From positions 1 through 64,000 of the forward strand of contig JAFZHS010000003.1 in NCBI GenBank assembly GCA_017554745.1: a DNA stretch of 64,000 nt, read 5' to 3'. Below the pieces are notes generated by a model that saw only the letters and a program-made list of their open reading frames with translations, had not been told where the DNA came from and did no database searches. How positions within the stretch are numbered: the first letter of the stretch is position 1; each line of letters starts with the position of its first letter. The stretch comes from Clostridiales bacterium. Its GTDB lineage: Bacteria; Bacillota; Clostridia; Saccharofermentanales; Saccharofermentanaceae. A program made the translations under genes and the position numbers. Shown in pieces: positions 16,498-25,957 of the stretch.

Positions 16498-19278
16498 ATG
16501 CTGTTCCTTTCTATGCTTTATACATTCATTATTGCGCCGTTAGAGCTTCTCTTCGAAGTTATCTTTGAAGTGGCCAACAAGATTATAGGCAATGCAGGAT
16601 TATCGATCATCTTCTTAAGTCTTGCGGTCAACTTCCTGGTCCTCCCTCTTTATAAGCGTGCAGATGAGTTCCAGGCAGAAGAACGCGATATCCAGGCCAA
16701 GATGGCTCCGAGGATCAAGCAGATCAAGAGCTCATTCCAAGGCGACGAGCGCTTCATGATGCTCCAGGAGTATTACCGGATCAATCACTACAAACCGATT
16801 TATGCACTAAAGAGTTCTGTTTCCCTGCTCCTGCAGATCCCTTTCTTCATCGCAGCTTATAACCTCCTGTCAGGCATGCAGAGTCTTCAGGGAATGCAGT
16901 TCGGCATTCTCTCCGACTTAGGCAAGGAAGATGCCCTCTTCATGATCGGCAGCTTCCCTGTCAACGTCCTTCCGATACTCATGACGGTCATCAACATCAT
17001 ATCGGGAATCATCTATACGAAGGGACATCCATTAAGGTCAAAGATCCAGGTATACGGTCTTGCTGCTGTATTCCTCGTTCTTCTCTACCGCTCACCTTCC
17101 GGACTCGTTTTCTACTGGCTCCTCAACAACGTATTCTCACTCGTTAAGAACATTTTCTATAAGCTCAAGAACCCCAAAAAGGTATTGAGCATCGTACTTG
17201 CGGCAGCTTCCGCTGCTATATTCGTAATGACTGCGTTCAGGTCTGATCTGGATATCAGGCAGAAATTCCTGCTTGCCACAGGCTGCGTACTGCTTGCACT
17301 TCCGCTCATTTCGAGCAAGATAAAAATATCTTTTAAGCATAAGCCCACAACGAAGGATACATTTACATTCTTTGCCGGTGCTGTCTTCATGGCAGTATTT
17401 ACAGGGCTTTTTATTCCGTCTGCGGTAATCAGCGATTCTGCCGAAGAATTTTTGGACGTCGTGCTTAAATCAGATCCGGTCTGCTACATAATGAATTCAA
17501 TGCTCTTATCATTCGGCAGCTGGGTATTATGGGGCGGCGTCTTCTACTTCTTCATGAGCGAAAAAGTGAAAAACATCTTCTGCAAAGCGATTTGGATGAT
17601 ATGCGGAATATCGTTGTTTGACTACCTTTTATTCGGTACAGATCTCGGCATCTTAACATCAACTCTGCAGTATGAAGCAACTCCCGCATTCCGCCTGTCG
17701 GACTATCTGATAAATACTGCTGTCGTTATCGTTGTAGGAGTATGTTTCTACTTTATCTATTCGAGACTCCGCAAGACTACCAGATATGTTCTGATAATAG
17801 GCATTCTCGCTATGGCCGGCATCGGCTCGCTCAATTGTTATTTGATCGAGAGCATATGCCGTGCTTACAAAGACCAGAACTTATATATGGACGAAGATGC
17901 CGAGGGTATCCCTCCGATCACTTTAAGCAAAGACGGAAATAACGTCGTCATAATTATGCTTGACCGTGCTCTGGGATCTGAGGTCCCTTATATCCTTAAC
18001 GAGAAGCCCGAACTTTTGGAACAGTTTGACGGCTTTACTTACTATCCGAATACCATCTCATACGGAGCCTGCACAAATACCGGTGCCCAGGCTATTTACG
18101 GCGGCTATGAATATACTCCGGATAAGATAAATGCGAGATCTGAAGAGAGCCTTGTCAGCAAGCACAACGAGGCATTAGAGGTCATGCCCGAACTCTTTTT
18201 CAATAACGGTTATTCCGTTACTATCTTTGATCCGCCTTTAGCAGGATATAAATCCATTCCCGATCTGTCTGTCTTTGACAATCATCCTGAATTTACCTGC
18301 AGTAACCTTAATGGCCATTTCAATTACTTCGCGGAAAACTCTGATGATGAATCATCGATCAATCTCTCGCTGCGTGTATCCGAGCTCCGTAACCGCAATT
18401 TCTTCTGCTACTCTCTTATGAAGATATCTCCGCTTCTTTTGCAGGAGACCCTTTATGACGACGGCTATTACAATGAATCTGTCTCAGCTGCCTATGACTC
18501 TCAGGATGCCTCAAGCATTTCGACGCTTTACCAGAAAATGGATACCATTTCAAAGGGAACCGGCTACAGCCTGGATTTTGTCACCGCATATGCCGTTCTC
18601 GAGAAGCTCCCGGATCTGACCGTGATAAATGACAGCTCCGAGAACACGTTCCTTATGATGAGCAACGATATTACCCATTCTCCATGCCTTTTACAGGAAC
18701 CGGACTATACGCCCGCACTCAACGTCGATAACACGGCATACGATGTTGATATGGTTGCCCGCTATACGGTCAACGACGTGACTATGGGAATGACTAATTC
18801 TTATCAGGTCTCGCATTATCACGCAAATATGGCTGCATTTCTTAAGCTCGGCGAATGGTTTGACTATCTGCGCGAACAGGGCGTTTATGACAATACCCGC
18901 ATCATCCTTGTATCTGACCACGGAAGAAATGTCGGTCAGTTTGATATCACCTGTAATGATACGGATATGGAATACTTCATGCCGCTTCTTATGGTAAAGG
19001 ACTTCAATGCCACAGGCTTTACGGTCTGCGAAGATTTCATGACCAACGCCGACACCCCTGCGCTCGCTACTGCAGGACTTATGGAAGATCCGAAAAATCC
19101 TTTCACGGGCAATCCCATTAATGCGGATTATAAGAACGGTCCCCAGACAGTATATCTGTCCCCGGATTTTGCCGTCGCTCATAGCACCGGCAATACTTTC
19201 CTCCCGGGTTCATGGTTTACATTCAGCGGCACAAGTCCGTATGACCCTGACAACTGGACCTACATCGGCGATTATTAA
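16498..19278 (+). CDS. YidC/Oxa1-fold protein fused to LtaS-like phosphotransferase domain, copy 1
   Basis: 926 residues. Residues 1-225 match the YidC/Oxa1 insertase fold: a helix with LSIIFLSLAVNFLVLPLYKR, a charged cytoplasmic loop (QAEERDIQ...GDERFMMLQEYYRINHYKP), SLLLQIPFFIAAYNLLS, SDLGKEDALF and a last helix GLVFYWLLNNVFSLVKN. Residues 226-455 add about six more helices. Residues 480-926 are an outer alkaline-phosphatase-superfamily domain: metal ligand Asp489 (IIMLDRALG), putative nucleophile Thr526 (ACTNTGAQAIYGGY), His727 (ITHSPC) and Asp807-His808 (LVSDHGR), matching the LtaS set Glu/Thr/Asp-His. The sulfatase C/S-x-P-x-R motif is absent. The usual insertase Arg is Asn45. The start is set by paralogue alignment. 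Downstream lies a glycerophosphotransferase-like gene. It probably transfers phosphoglycerol or a similar group outside the cell (inference). Confidence 0.85.
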   Translation: MLFLSMLYTFIIAPLELLFEVIFEVANKIIGNAGLSIIFLSLAVNFLVLPLYKRADEFQAEERDIQAKMAPRIKQIKSSFQGDERFMMLQEYYRINHYKPIYALKSSVSLLLQIPFFIAAYNLLSGMQSLQGMQFGILSDLGKEDALFMIGSFPVNVLPILMTVINIISGIIYTKGHPLRSKIQVYGLAAVFLVLLYRSPSGLVFYWLLNNVFSLVKNIFYKLKNPKKVLSIVLAAASAAIFVMTAFRSDLDIRQKFLLATGCVLLALPLISSKIKISFKHKPTTKDTFTFFAGAVFMAVFTGLFIPSAVISDSAEEFLDVVLKSDPVCYIMNSMLLSFGSWVLWGGVFYFFMSEKVKNIFCKAIWMICGISLFDYLLFGTDLGILTSTLQYEATPAFRLSDYLINTAVVIVVGVCFYFIYSRLRKTTRYVLIIGILAMAGIGSLNCYLIESICRAYKDQNLYMDEDAEGIPPITLSKDGNNVVIIMLDRALGSEVPYILNEKPELLEQFDGFTYYPNTISYGACTNTGAQAIYGGYEYTPDKINARSEESLVSKHNEALEVMPELFFNNGYSVTIFDPPLAGYKSIPDLSVFDNHPEFTCSNLNGHFNYFAENSDDESSINLSLRVSELRNRNFFCYSLMKISPLLLQETLYDDGYYNESVSAAYDSQDASSISTLYQKMDTISKGTGYSLDFVTAYAVLEKLPDLTVINDSSENTFLMMSNDITHSPCLLQEPDYTPALNVDNTAYDVDMVARYTVNDVTMGMTNSYQVSHYHANMAAFLKLGEWFDYLREQGVYDNTRIILVSDHGRNVGQFDITCNDTDMEYFMPLLMVKDFNATGFTVCEDFMTNADTPALATAGLMEDPKNPFTGNPINADYKNGPQTVYLSPDFAVAHSTGNTFLPGSWFTFSGTSPYDPDNWTYIGDY

Positions 19279-19401
19279 GAAATAATGTGGCATTTTGGTT
19301 ACGCTGATGAATTTTAAAAAAAATATATTAAAATTACTGTTGGTGTGGATGTCGGTACGTCCACATTTTATTATGCGGATAAGCAGGAAGTAGTCGCCAA
19401 A

Positions 19402-20724
19402 ATGGATTCTTTAAAACTCTTATATATCGATCCCGGCACGGGAGGAATGCTGTTCACCGTTTTATTCGGAATATTCGGTGTAGTCATATTCTCAGTCCGT
19501 GCCTTCATAATGAAGCTTAAATATTCTGCCACAGGCGAGAAAAACGCGGAGATCTTGAGCAGCAAGATCCCGATAGCGATCTTTGCCGAGAGCAAAAGAT
19601 ACTGGAATACCTTTGAACCCATTCTTGATGAGTTCGAGAAGAAAAAGCAGAAGATCGTATATCTTACATGTTCCAAAGACGATCCGGTCTTCAATAAGAA
19701 TTACAAATACATCACCGGCGAATTCATCGGAGAGGGCAATAAGGCATACTCCAAACTTAATCTTTTGAATGCATCGGTAGTCCTGTCTTCGACACCGAGC
19801 CTTGATGTTTTCCAGTGGAAGCGCTCGAAAAACGTAGACTGCTACATTCACATCCCTCATATGGCCAGTGATATCATCCTGTACCGTATGTTCAGCGTAG
19901 ACCACTTTGACGCCATCATCCTTCCCGGAATCTATCAGGAAGAGCCTCTCCGCGAGCTGGAGAAGATCCGCAAGATGGAGCCCAGAGACATGGTCCTTTG
20001 CGGAATCCCTTATATGGATGAGATGAAGAAAAGGCTTGAAGCATCAGGAGAGGTCCCTCCCCACGAGAGAACAGTCCTCTTGGCACCTACATGGGGCGAG
20101 AACGGAATCCTCTCAAAGTACGGCGAGAGACTGATCGATGCTCTGGTATCCACAGGCTATAAGGTTATAGTCAGACCTCACCCGCAGTCTTTCACCACCG
20201 AAAAAGAGATCATCGACAGGCTTACCGCAAAATACAATGATCCTTCAAAGGTAGAGTGGAACAGAGATAACGATAACTTCGAAGTATTGAGAATGTCAGA
20301 CATCCTAATCTCGGATTTCTCAGGCGTTATCTTCGATTTTGCACTGGTATTCAATAAGCCCGTTATCTACACTGATCCTTCCACGATCGACACGGGTGTT
20401 TTCGATGCTTACTGGATCAAGGAGACTCCCTGGACATTCAGGATCTTGCCCGAGCTTGGAATCGAACTCAGTGAAGACAATGTCGACAACATCAAAGATA
20501 TCATCGACAAATGTATCGAGGATCCTTCCTTTAAGAAGGGCCGCGAGATAGCGCGCTCCGAGTCATGGGGATATATCGGCGAAGGCGCCAAGAGATCTGC
20601 TGATTTCGTCATAAAGAAATATAACGAAGTCGTCAAAAAGAAAAAGCAGGCAGAGAAGGTCAAGGCAAGGAATGCCAAAAAGGCCGCCAAAAGAAAATTC
20701 ACTCTGGCAAAAAGCAGGAGTTAA
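19402..20724 (+). CDS. CDP-glycerol glycerophosphotransferase-like protein, copy 1
   Basis: 440 residues from ATG 19402 (AGGAAG upstream); an earlier GTG at 19345 is rejected because both paralogues begin at the equivalent MxxxKxLYIDPGTGG. The N-terminus is that motif plus one membrane helix (MLFTVLFGIFGVVIFSVRAF), placing the catalytic part in the cytoplasm. The body matches the Glyphos_transf family (PF04464; TagB/TagF type): VLLAPTWGENG, IVRPHPQSF and ILISDFSGVIFDFALVFNKP. The family moves glycerol-phosphate from CDP-glycerol onto teichoic-acid chains. The WHG element common in the family is replaced by YIHIPHMASDI. The C-terminus is Lys-rich. The stop lies 6 bases before the YidC-fusion copy 2 start. 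Confidence 0.85.
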   Translation: MDSLKLLYIDPGTGGMLFTVLFGIFGVVIFSVRAFIMKLKYSATGEKNAEILSSKIPIAIFAESKRYWNTFEPILDEFEKKKQKIVYLTCSKDDPVFNKNYKYITGEFIGEGNKAYSKLNLLNASVVLSSTPSLDVFQWKRSKNVDCYIHIPHMASDIILYRMFSVDHFDAIILPGIYQEEPLRELEKIRKMEPRDMVLCGIPYMDEMKKRLEASGEVPPHERTVLLAPTWGENGILSKYGERLIDALVSTGYKVIVRPHPQSFTTEKEIIDRLTAKYNDPSKVEWNRDNDNFEVLRMSDILISDFSGVIFDFALVFNKPVIYTDPSTIDTGVFDAYWIKETPWTFRILPELGIELSEDNVDNIKDIIDKCIEDPSFKKGREIARSESWGYIGEGAKRSADFVIKKYNEVVKKKKQAEKVKARNAKKAAKRKFTLAKSRS

Positions 20725-20730
20725 TCAAAG

Positions 20731-23490
20731 ATGTCATTTCTATCAAGTCTGTACACGTTATTGATCACACCTCTTGAACTTCTTTTCGAAGTCATATTCA
20801 CGATCGCAAATAAAGTTATCGGCAACGAAGGCTTATCTATCATCTTCTTAAGCCTTGCAGTTAACTTCCTCGTTCTCCCGCTGTACAAGAGAGCCGATGA
20901 GCTCCAGGCGGAAGAGCGTGATATCCAGGCCGTAATGGCTCCCCACGTCAAGCACATAAAGAAGAAGTTCAAAGGCGACGAGCGCTTCTTCATGCTCCAG
21001 GAGTATTACAAGATCAATCACTATAAGCCGGTCTACGCGCTCAAGAGCTCGGTATCTCTCCTTTTGCAGATCCCGTTCTTCATGGCGGCATATAACCTCC
21101 TGTCACACATGCAGAGCCTTCAGGGAATGCAGTTTGGCATTCTCTCCGACTTAGGAAAAGAAGACGCACTCTTCATGATCGGGAGCTTTCCTGTCAACGT
21201 CCTCCCGATACTCATGACGGTCATCAACATCATATCGGGAATCATCTATACGAAGGGACATCCATTAAGGTCAAAGATCCAGGTATACGGTCTTGCTGCA
21301 GTATTCCTCGTTCTGCTCTACCGCTCACCTTCAGGGCTTGTATTCTACTGGCTCCTCAACAACGTATTCTCACTCGTTAAGAACATTTTCTATAAGCTCA
21401 AGAACCCCAAGAAGGTATTGAGCATCGTACTTGCCATAGCAGGCGTTATCGGTCTTGTCCTTACCGCAATGATAAAGAGACCGGATTACGAATTAAGAGA
21501 AAAGATGCTCCTTGCATTCGGCTGTATCCTGCTCATGCTTCCTCTTATCTCACGCAAGGTCAAGTTTGAGAAGATCATCCCGCCTGTCAAAAAGGATGCA
21601 GGCGCATTCTTTGCCGGCACTGTGTTAATGGCACTGATCACCGGACTTTTGATCCCGGCTTCTGTCATTAATGCTTCTCCTGAAGAATTCTGCAATATCC
21701 TGAATCCTTCCAATCCTTTTATTTACGTTGTAAATTCGATGCTCTTGTCCTTCGGCAGCTGGGTCCTTTGGGGCGGCGTATTCTACTTCTTCATGAGCGA
21801 CAAGGTCAAGGCCATGTTCAGCGTCGGAATATGGATCATCTGCGGAGTATCTTTATTCAATTACATGCTTGTCGGCACGGATCTCGGCATGCTTTCTACG
21901 ACGCTTCAGTTTGAAGGCGCTCCGTCTTTCAGAGTCAGAGAATATTGCTTTAACCTTATCGTCATCGCGGCTATAGCTGCTGTTCTCTACTTCATCTATA
22001 AGAAGATCCCCAAGATCGTCAAGTCGCTTCTCGTGATCGGCATTCTTACGATCATCGTTATCGGCGCAAAGTACGGTATCTACATTACGAAAACATATAA
22101 GGACAGCTTCCTCGGCGATGCCGAATACACAAGCTCTTCAGAAGATGATGTGCCCACTATCCCTTTGAGCAAGGACGGCCAGAACGTTGTCGTGCTCATG
22201 GTAGACCGTGCCATCGGTTCCTTCGTTCCGTATATGATGAATGAAAAGCCTGAACTGGCAGAACAGTTCGACGGCTTCACATATTATCCCAACACTATCT
22301 CCTACGGTATATTCACCAATGTCGGTTCGCCTGCTTTATACGGCGGATACGATTACACTCCTGAGAATATCAACGAGAGGGATAACATAAGTCTTGCCGA
22401 GAAGCAGAACGAAGCGCTCAGGGTCATGCCTGTCATCTTCGGCGAGAATGACTATAACGTAACGATCTTCGATCCTTCTTATGCGAACTATAAATGGAAT
22501 CCTGACCTGTCGATCTATGACGATCATCCGGAGTTCCACTGTTACAACACGATGGGATATTTCAATGCTTTTGAAGACGAGAATGTCAGCGGCAATGTTG
22601 ACAACATCGCATCCAGCCTGGATGCCGTCCGCAACCGCAACTTCTTCTGCTATTCAATGATGAAGACGGCTCCTCTTATCCTGCAGGAGACGCTCTATGA
22701 CGGTGGTATGTACAACGTATCTTCCACGGCTTCTGTAGTCATGCAGAGAATGTTCAGCTCCACCAGAAGTTCGGGCTATTCCATGTCTTTCCTGGAATCT
22801 TATGCCGTCCTCAAAAAGCTCCCTGAGATCACTGTCGTCAATGACAGCTCAGAGAACACTTTCCTGATGATGGCCAATAACACGGCGCACTCCCAGTGCT
22901 TATTGCAGGAGCCCGATTATGTTCCCGCACTCACAGTCGATAACGCCGCATATGACGTCGATATGGAAGCGCGCTACACCGTTAACGGCATCACGATGCC
23001 TCTTGAGAACGAGAAGCAGGTATCCCACTATCACGTTAATATGGCTGCATTCCTTAAGCTCGGTGAGTGGTTTGATTATCTGCGCGAGCAGGGTGTCTGG
23101 GACAACACCAGGATCATTATCGTCGCTGACCACGGAAGAGGCCTGCACCAGTTCGGCGTCACCTGCAACGGCTACGATGTACAAGACTATATGCCTGCGC
23201 TCCTGGTAAAGGATTTCAACGCTACCGGCTTTACGGTAAACGAGGAATTCATGACTAACGCCGACACTCCGACTCTTGCATTCAAAGACCTCATCGAGAA
23301 TCCCGTTAATCCGGCTACAGGACACCCGATCAATTCTGATCCTAAAAACGGACCTCAGCATGTTCTCTATTCGGAGGTCTGGAGCACGACAGATAACGAC
23401 GGCAACAAATTCGTTCCCGGCTCATGGTTCTGCTTCGAAGGTGATGATATTTACGACGCGGAGAACTGGTCATACTTGGGCGATTACTGA
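20731..23490 (+). CDS. YidC/Oxa1-fold protein fused to LtaS-like phosphotransferase domain, copy 2
   Basis: 919 residues, the same architecture as copy 1: insertase-like residues 1-225, extra helices to about 455, outer phosphatase-superfamily domain to the end. Key residues are Asp492 (LMVDRAIG), Thr529 (IFTNVGSPALYGGY), a TAHSQC histidine and Asp800-His801 (IVADHGR). Its AGGAG ribosome site overlaps the stop of the preceding glycerophosphotransferase, so the two are translationally coupled. About 290 bases of its YidC part are nearly identical in DNA to copy 1 while the flanks diverge, suggesting gene conversion. A DNA glycosylase gene follows 12 bases later. Confidence 0.85.
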   Translation: MSFLSSLYTLLITPLELLFEVIFTIANKVIGNEGLSIIFLSLAVNFLVLPLYKRADELQAEERDIQAVMAPHVKHIKKKFKGDERFFMLQEYYKINHYKPVYALKSSVSLLLQIPFFMAAYNLLSHMQSLQGMQFGILSDLGKEDALFMIGSFPVNVLPILMTVINIISGIIYTKGHPLRSKIQVYGLAAVFLVLLYRSPSGLVFYWLLNNVFSLVKNIFYKLKNPKKVLSIVLAIAGVIGLVLTAMIKRPDYELREKMLLAFGCILLMLPLISRKVKFEKIIPPVKKDAGAFFAGTVLMALITGLLIPASVINASPEEFCNILNPSNPFIYVVNSMLLSFGSWVLWGGVFYFFMSDKVKAMFSVGIWIICGVSLFNYMLVGTDLGMLSTTLQFEGAPSFRVREYCFNLIVIAAIAAVLYFIYKKIPKIVKSLLVIGILTIIVIGAKYGIYITKTYKDSFLGDAEYTSSSEDDVPTIPLSKDGQNVVVLMVDRAIGSFVPYMMNEKPELAEQFDGFTYYPNTISYGIFTNVGSPALYGGYDYTPENINERDNISLAEKQNEALRVMPVIFGENDYNVTIFDPSYANYKWNPDLSIYDDHPEFHCYNTMGYFNAFEDENVSGNVDNIASSLDAVRNRNFFCYSMMKTAPLILQETLYDGGMYNVSSTASVVMQRMFSSTRSSGYSMSFLESYAVLKKLPEITVVNDSSENTFLMMANNTAHSQCLLQEPDYVPALTVDNAAYDVDMEARYTVNGITMPLENEKQVSHYHVNMAAFLKLGEWFDYLREQGVWDNTRIIIVADHGRGLHQFGVTCNGYDVQDYMPALLVKDFNATGFTVNEEFMTNADTPTLAFKDLIENPVNPATGHPINSDPKNGPQHVLYSEVWSTTDNDGNKFVPGSWFCFEGDDIYDAENWSYLGDY

Positions 23491-23502
23491 TAAGGGCTTT
23501 TT

Positions 23503-23982
23503 ATGCTCATACATCCGATACAGCCTGTTTTTGATAAGGATTCAAGGGTACTTATACTTGGAAGTTTTCCGTCGGTAAAATCAAGAGAAGAAGGCTTCTT
23601 CTACGGACATCCGCAGAACCGCTTCTGGAAAGTTACCGCAAAGGTTTTCGGCGAGCAAACCCCTCTGACGGTCAGTGATAAGAAAGCATTCCTTCTCAGG
23701 AATCACATCGCTCTGTGGGATGTCATCGGTTCATGCGAGATCGAGGGTTCTTCAGATTCCAGCATCAGAAACGTTTCCGTAAACGATATCTCAGTGATCC
23801 TGAACACCGCGGACATCAAGGCTGTTTTTCTTAACGGTCAAAAAGCGTATCAGCTATATAAGAAATACCTGTTTCCTGTCATCTGCCGCGAAGGAATATG
23901 CCTGCCTTCGACAAGTCCTGCTAATGCTGCATGGAACCTTGAGAAGCTGACAGAAGAATGGAAAGCGATCAGTAAGACATAA
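23503..23982 (+). CDS. DNA-deoxyinosine glycosylase (uracil-DNA glycosylase superfamily)
   Basis: 159 residues with ILGSFPSVKSREEGFFYGHP followed by QNRFWKV near the start and CLPSTSPANAAW near the end. These are the signature segments of the small UDG-superfamily enzymes annotated as DNA-deoxyinosine glycosylase, which remove hypoxanthine (and in relatives uracil or mismatched bases) from DNA. Length is typical. It starts 12 bases after the YidC-fusion copy 2 stop, so it is probably read through from that transcript, although a repair role has no obvious link to the envelope genes. A strong terminator follows its stop. Confidence 0.88.
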   Translation: MLIHPIQPVFDKDSRVLILGSFPSVKSREEGFFYGHPQNRFWKVTAKVFGEQTPLTVSDKKAFLLRNHIALWDVIGSCEIEGSSDSSIRNVSVNDISVILNTADIKAVFLNGQKAYQLYKKYLFPVICREGICLPSTSPANAAWNLEKLTEEWKAISKT

Positions 23983-24017
23983 AAATACCCGGAGCCTCTA
24001 TCAGACTCCGGGTATTT
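23983..24017. terminator. Bidirectional rho-independent terminator
   Basis: A perfect 12-bp stem (aaatacccggag 23983-23994 with ctccgggtattt 24006-24017) with A-rich and T-rich ends lies between the glycosylase (+) and the small lipoprotein (-), so it can end both. Confidence 0.85.
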
Positions 24018-24038
24018 GCTGTCTCAGAATAAAAACTT

Positions 24039-24434
24039 TTAACCTTCTACCTTACCTATCAGTCTGTCGTCTGAGGTATAGAAAGCATATGAGATAAGAT
24101 CAGGACGGATCTTGTACTGCTTCTCGAACTTGTCCTTAAGCTCGATCAACTCCTTCTCGTATCCGGCCTGCAGAAGAGCTGACTTCATGGCAACGATCTG
24201 CGTATCATCCAGATAATTCTTGAAATAGAAATTACAGTAGATCGAATTCTCCTTTACCTCAAGAGTAACCTCTCTCATATTATCCCGGACATCAGGATCT
24301 TTCTTTAATTCTTCAATAACATAATCGATCTCTCTTTGGTTGATTCTCTCTTCAAGAGTGTTGCCCCTGTAGCATCCTGCCAACAGGAAGATGCACATGA
24401 AGACAGTCATGACGTTGATCATTGCTTTACGCAT
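24039..24434 (-). CDS. Small lipoprotein, paralogue of 28816-29208
   Basis: 131 residues with a lipoprotein signal (FMCIFLLAGC, Cys near 21) and a charged alpha/beta domain ending FYTSDDRLIGKVEG. About half of the residues align with the small lipoprotein at 28816-29208 without large gaps (for example IRPDLISYAFYTSDD against IRPDKLSFSYYTNDD). It may belong to the DUF4854-type lipoproteins; function unknown. A strong ribosome site (GGGGAGG) precedes the start. Like its paralogue it lies on the opposite strand directly after a YidC-fusion transcript. Confidence 0.7.
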   Translation of the reverse strand: MRKAMINVMTVFMCIFLLAGCYRGNTLEERINQREIDYVIEELKKDPDVRDNMREVTLEVKENSIYCNFYFKNYLDDTQIVAMKSALLQAGYEKELIELKDKFEKQYKIRPDLISYAFYTSDDRLIGKVEG

Positions 24435-24564
24435 ATTTTTTCCTCCCCGAAAAATGTGTTTTACCCCAACAGTTCAATGGTACTTGATTGCCCGCCATTG
24501 TGTCAATGAAATTTGAAAACAATACGGTATTCTTCTGGCGTCTTTATGCCTTCGCGGCCTCATG

Positions 24565-24593
24565 TTGAACTAAAATATTATAAATTTTATAAT
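24565..24593 (+). promoter_or_regulatory. Putative sigma-A-type promoter
   Basis: TTGAAC (24565-24570), 17 bp, TATAAT (24588-24593), 53 bases before the second glycerophosphotransferase start. The -35 and spacing match the promoter before the third copy (34668-34696), suggesting shared control of the two pairs. Confidence 0.65.
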
Positions 24594-24646
24594 AAATAGA
24601 TTAGAATTGACTATTTAATGATGCCATTTAAGAAGGAAGTCTTCAG

Positions 24647-25957
24647 ATGGGTTTGATCAAGATCTTATATATAGATCCCGGTACGGGAGGAATGCTTTTT
24701 ACGCTGGTATTCGGACTTTTCAGCGTATTGGTCTTCTCGTTCCGTACACTGTTTATGAGAATGAAATTCTCCGGCGGCGGCGGGAAAAACGCAAGACATG
24801 ACGAGAAGAAAAACCTCCTTGTGATATACGCCGAGAGCAAGAGATATTGGAATATCTTCAAGCCGCTTTTGGATGAGTTTGAAAAAAGAGAGCAGAAGAT
24901 CACTTACCTTACAGGCTCCAAAGACGATCCTGTCTTCAAAGAAAAGTATCAATACATCACGCCGGAATTCCTGGGTGATGGCAACAAAGTCTTTTCAAAA
25001 CTTAATCTTCTGTACGCTTCCGTGGTCCTTACCACTACTCCGAGCCTTGATGTCTTCCAGTGGAAACGTTCTAAAAATGTAGATTGCTACATCTATATCT
25101 CTCACAACCCGAATGACATTACGATGTACCGCATGTTTGGTATTGACCACTACGACGCGCTCATCTTATCCGGCAAGTATCAGGAGGAACAGGCCAGACA
25201 ATTAGAAAAGCTGCGCAACTATAAGCCCAAAGACATAGCGCTTTGCGGCCTTCCATTTATGGATGAGATGAAAAAACGGCTGGATGCTTCAGGCGAAGTC
25301 CCTCCTCATGAGAAGACTGTTCTTCTGGCGCCCACCTGGGGCGAGAGCGGTTTGCTTTCTAAGTACGGAGAGAAATTCATCGATGCCCTGATCTCGACAG
25401 GCTATAAGATCATACTGAGACCTCACCCCCAGTCATTTACGACAGAAAAAGAACTCATGGACCGCCTGATGGCCAAATATAAGGACAATGAGAAATTCTC
25501 ATGGAACAGGGATAACGATAATTTCGAGGTCTTGAGACAGTCTGATGTCCTGATATCGGATTTCTCCGGCGTTATTTTTGACTATGCCCTCGTATTTGAT
25601 AAACCGATCATCTATACGGATACAAAAGTCGACATGAGTCCCTTTGATGCCTTCTGGCTTAAGGAAGAGCCCTGGACTTTCAAGATCCTTCCGAAGATCG
25701 GTCTAGAGCTCAACGACGATAACATATCAGACGTTAAAGAGATCATCGACAAATGCACAGATGATCCGGTTTTCGCACAAGGCAGAAAAGAAGCCCGTGA
25801 AGAGACCTGGGTCCACATGGGTGAAGGCACAAAAAGGTCTGTTGACTTCGTAATAAAGAAATACGAAGAGGCAGTTGCCATGAAGAAAAAGAAGAGGGTG
25901 GCTGTTGCAGCCAAAAACCAGACACCTAAGCTCTTTAAGAAGGAGGGTAAAAAATAA
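24647..25957 (+). CDS. CDP-glycerol glycerophosphotransferase-like protein, copy 2
   Basis: 436 residues, starting directly MGLIKILYIDPGTGG after an AAGGAAG ribosome site, which confirms the start chosen for the two paralogues. One N-terminal membrane helix, then the PF04464-type catalytic region with VLLAPTWGESG, ILRPHPQSF and VLISDFSGVIFDYALVFDKP. The segment that aligns with the family WHG element reads YISHNPNDITMYRMF. The Lys-rich tail ends at a TAA that overlaps the ATG of the next gene by one base. It probably acts on CDP-activated glycerol or a similar polyol phosphate at the inner membrane face. Confidence 0.85.
   Translation: MGLIKILYIDPGTGGMLFTLVFGLFSVLVFSFRTLFMRMKFSGGGGKNARHDEKKNLLVIYAESKRYWNIFKPLLDEFEKREQKITYLTGSKDDPVFKEKYQYITPEFLGDGNKVFSKLNLLYASVVLTTTPSLDVFQWKRSKNVDCYIYISHNPNDITMYRMFGIDHYDALILSGKYQEEQARQLEKLRNYKPKDIALCGLPFMDEMKKRLDASGEVPPHEKTVLLAPTWGESGLLSKYGEKFIDALISTGYKIILRPHPQSFTTEKELMDRLMAKYKDNEKFSWNRDNDNFEVLRQSDVLISDFSGVIFDYALVFDKPIIYTDTKVDMSPFDAFWLKEEPWTFKILPKIGLELNDDNISDVKEIIDKCTDDPVFAQGRKEAREETWVHMGEGTKRSVDFVIKKYEEAVAMKKKKRVAVAAKNQTPKLFKKEGKK

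Noticed and set aside
16498..17175. Housekeeping YidC
   Set aside because: No rpmH-rnpA-yidC-jag context, five copies, fusion to other domains, and loss of the conserved Arg all argue against it.
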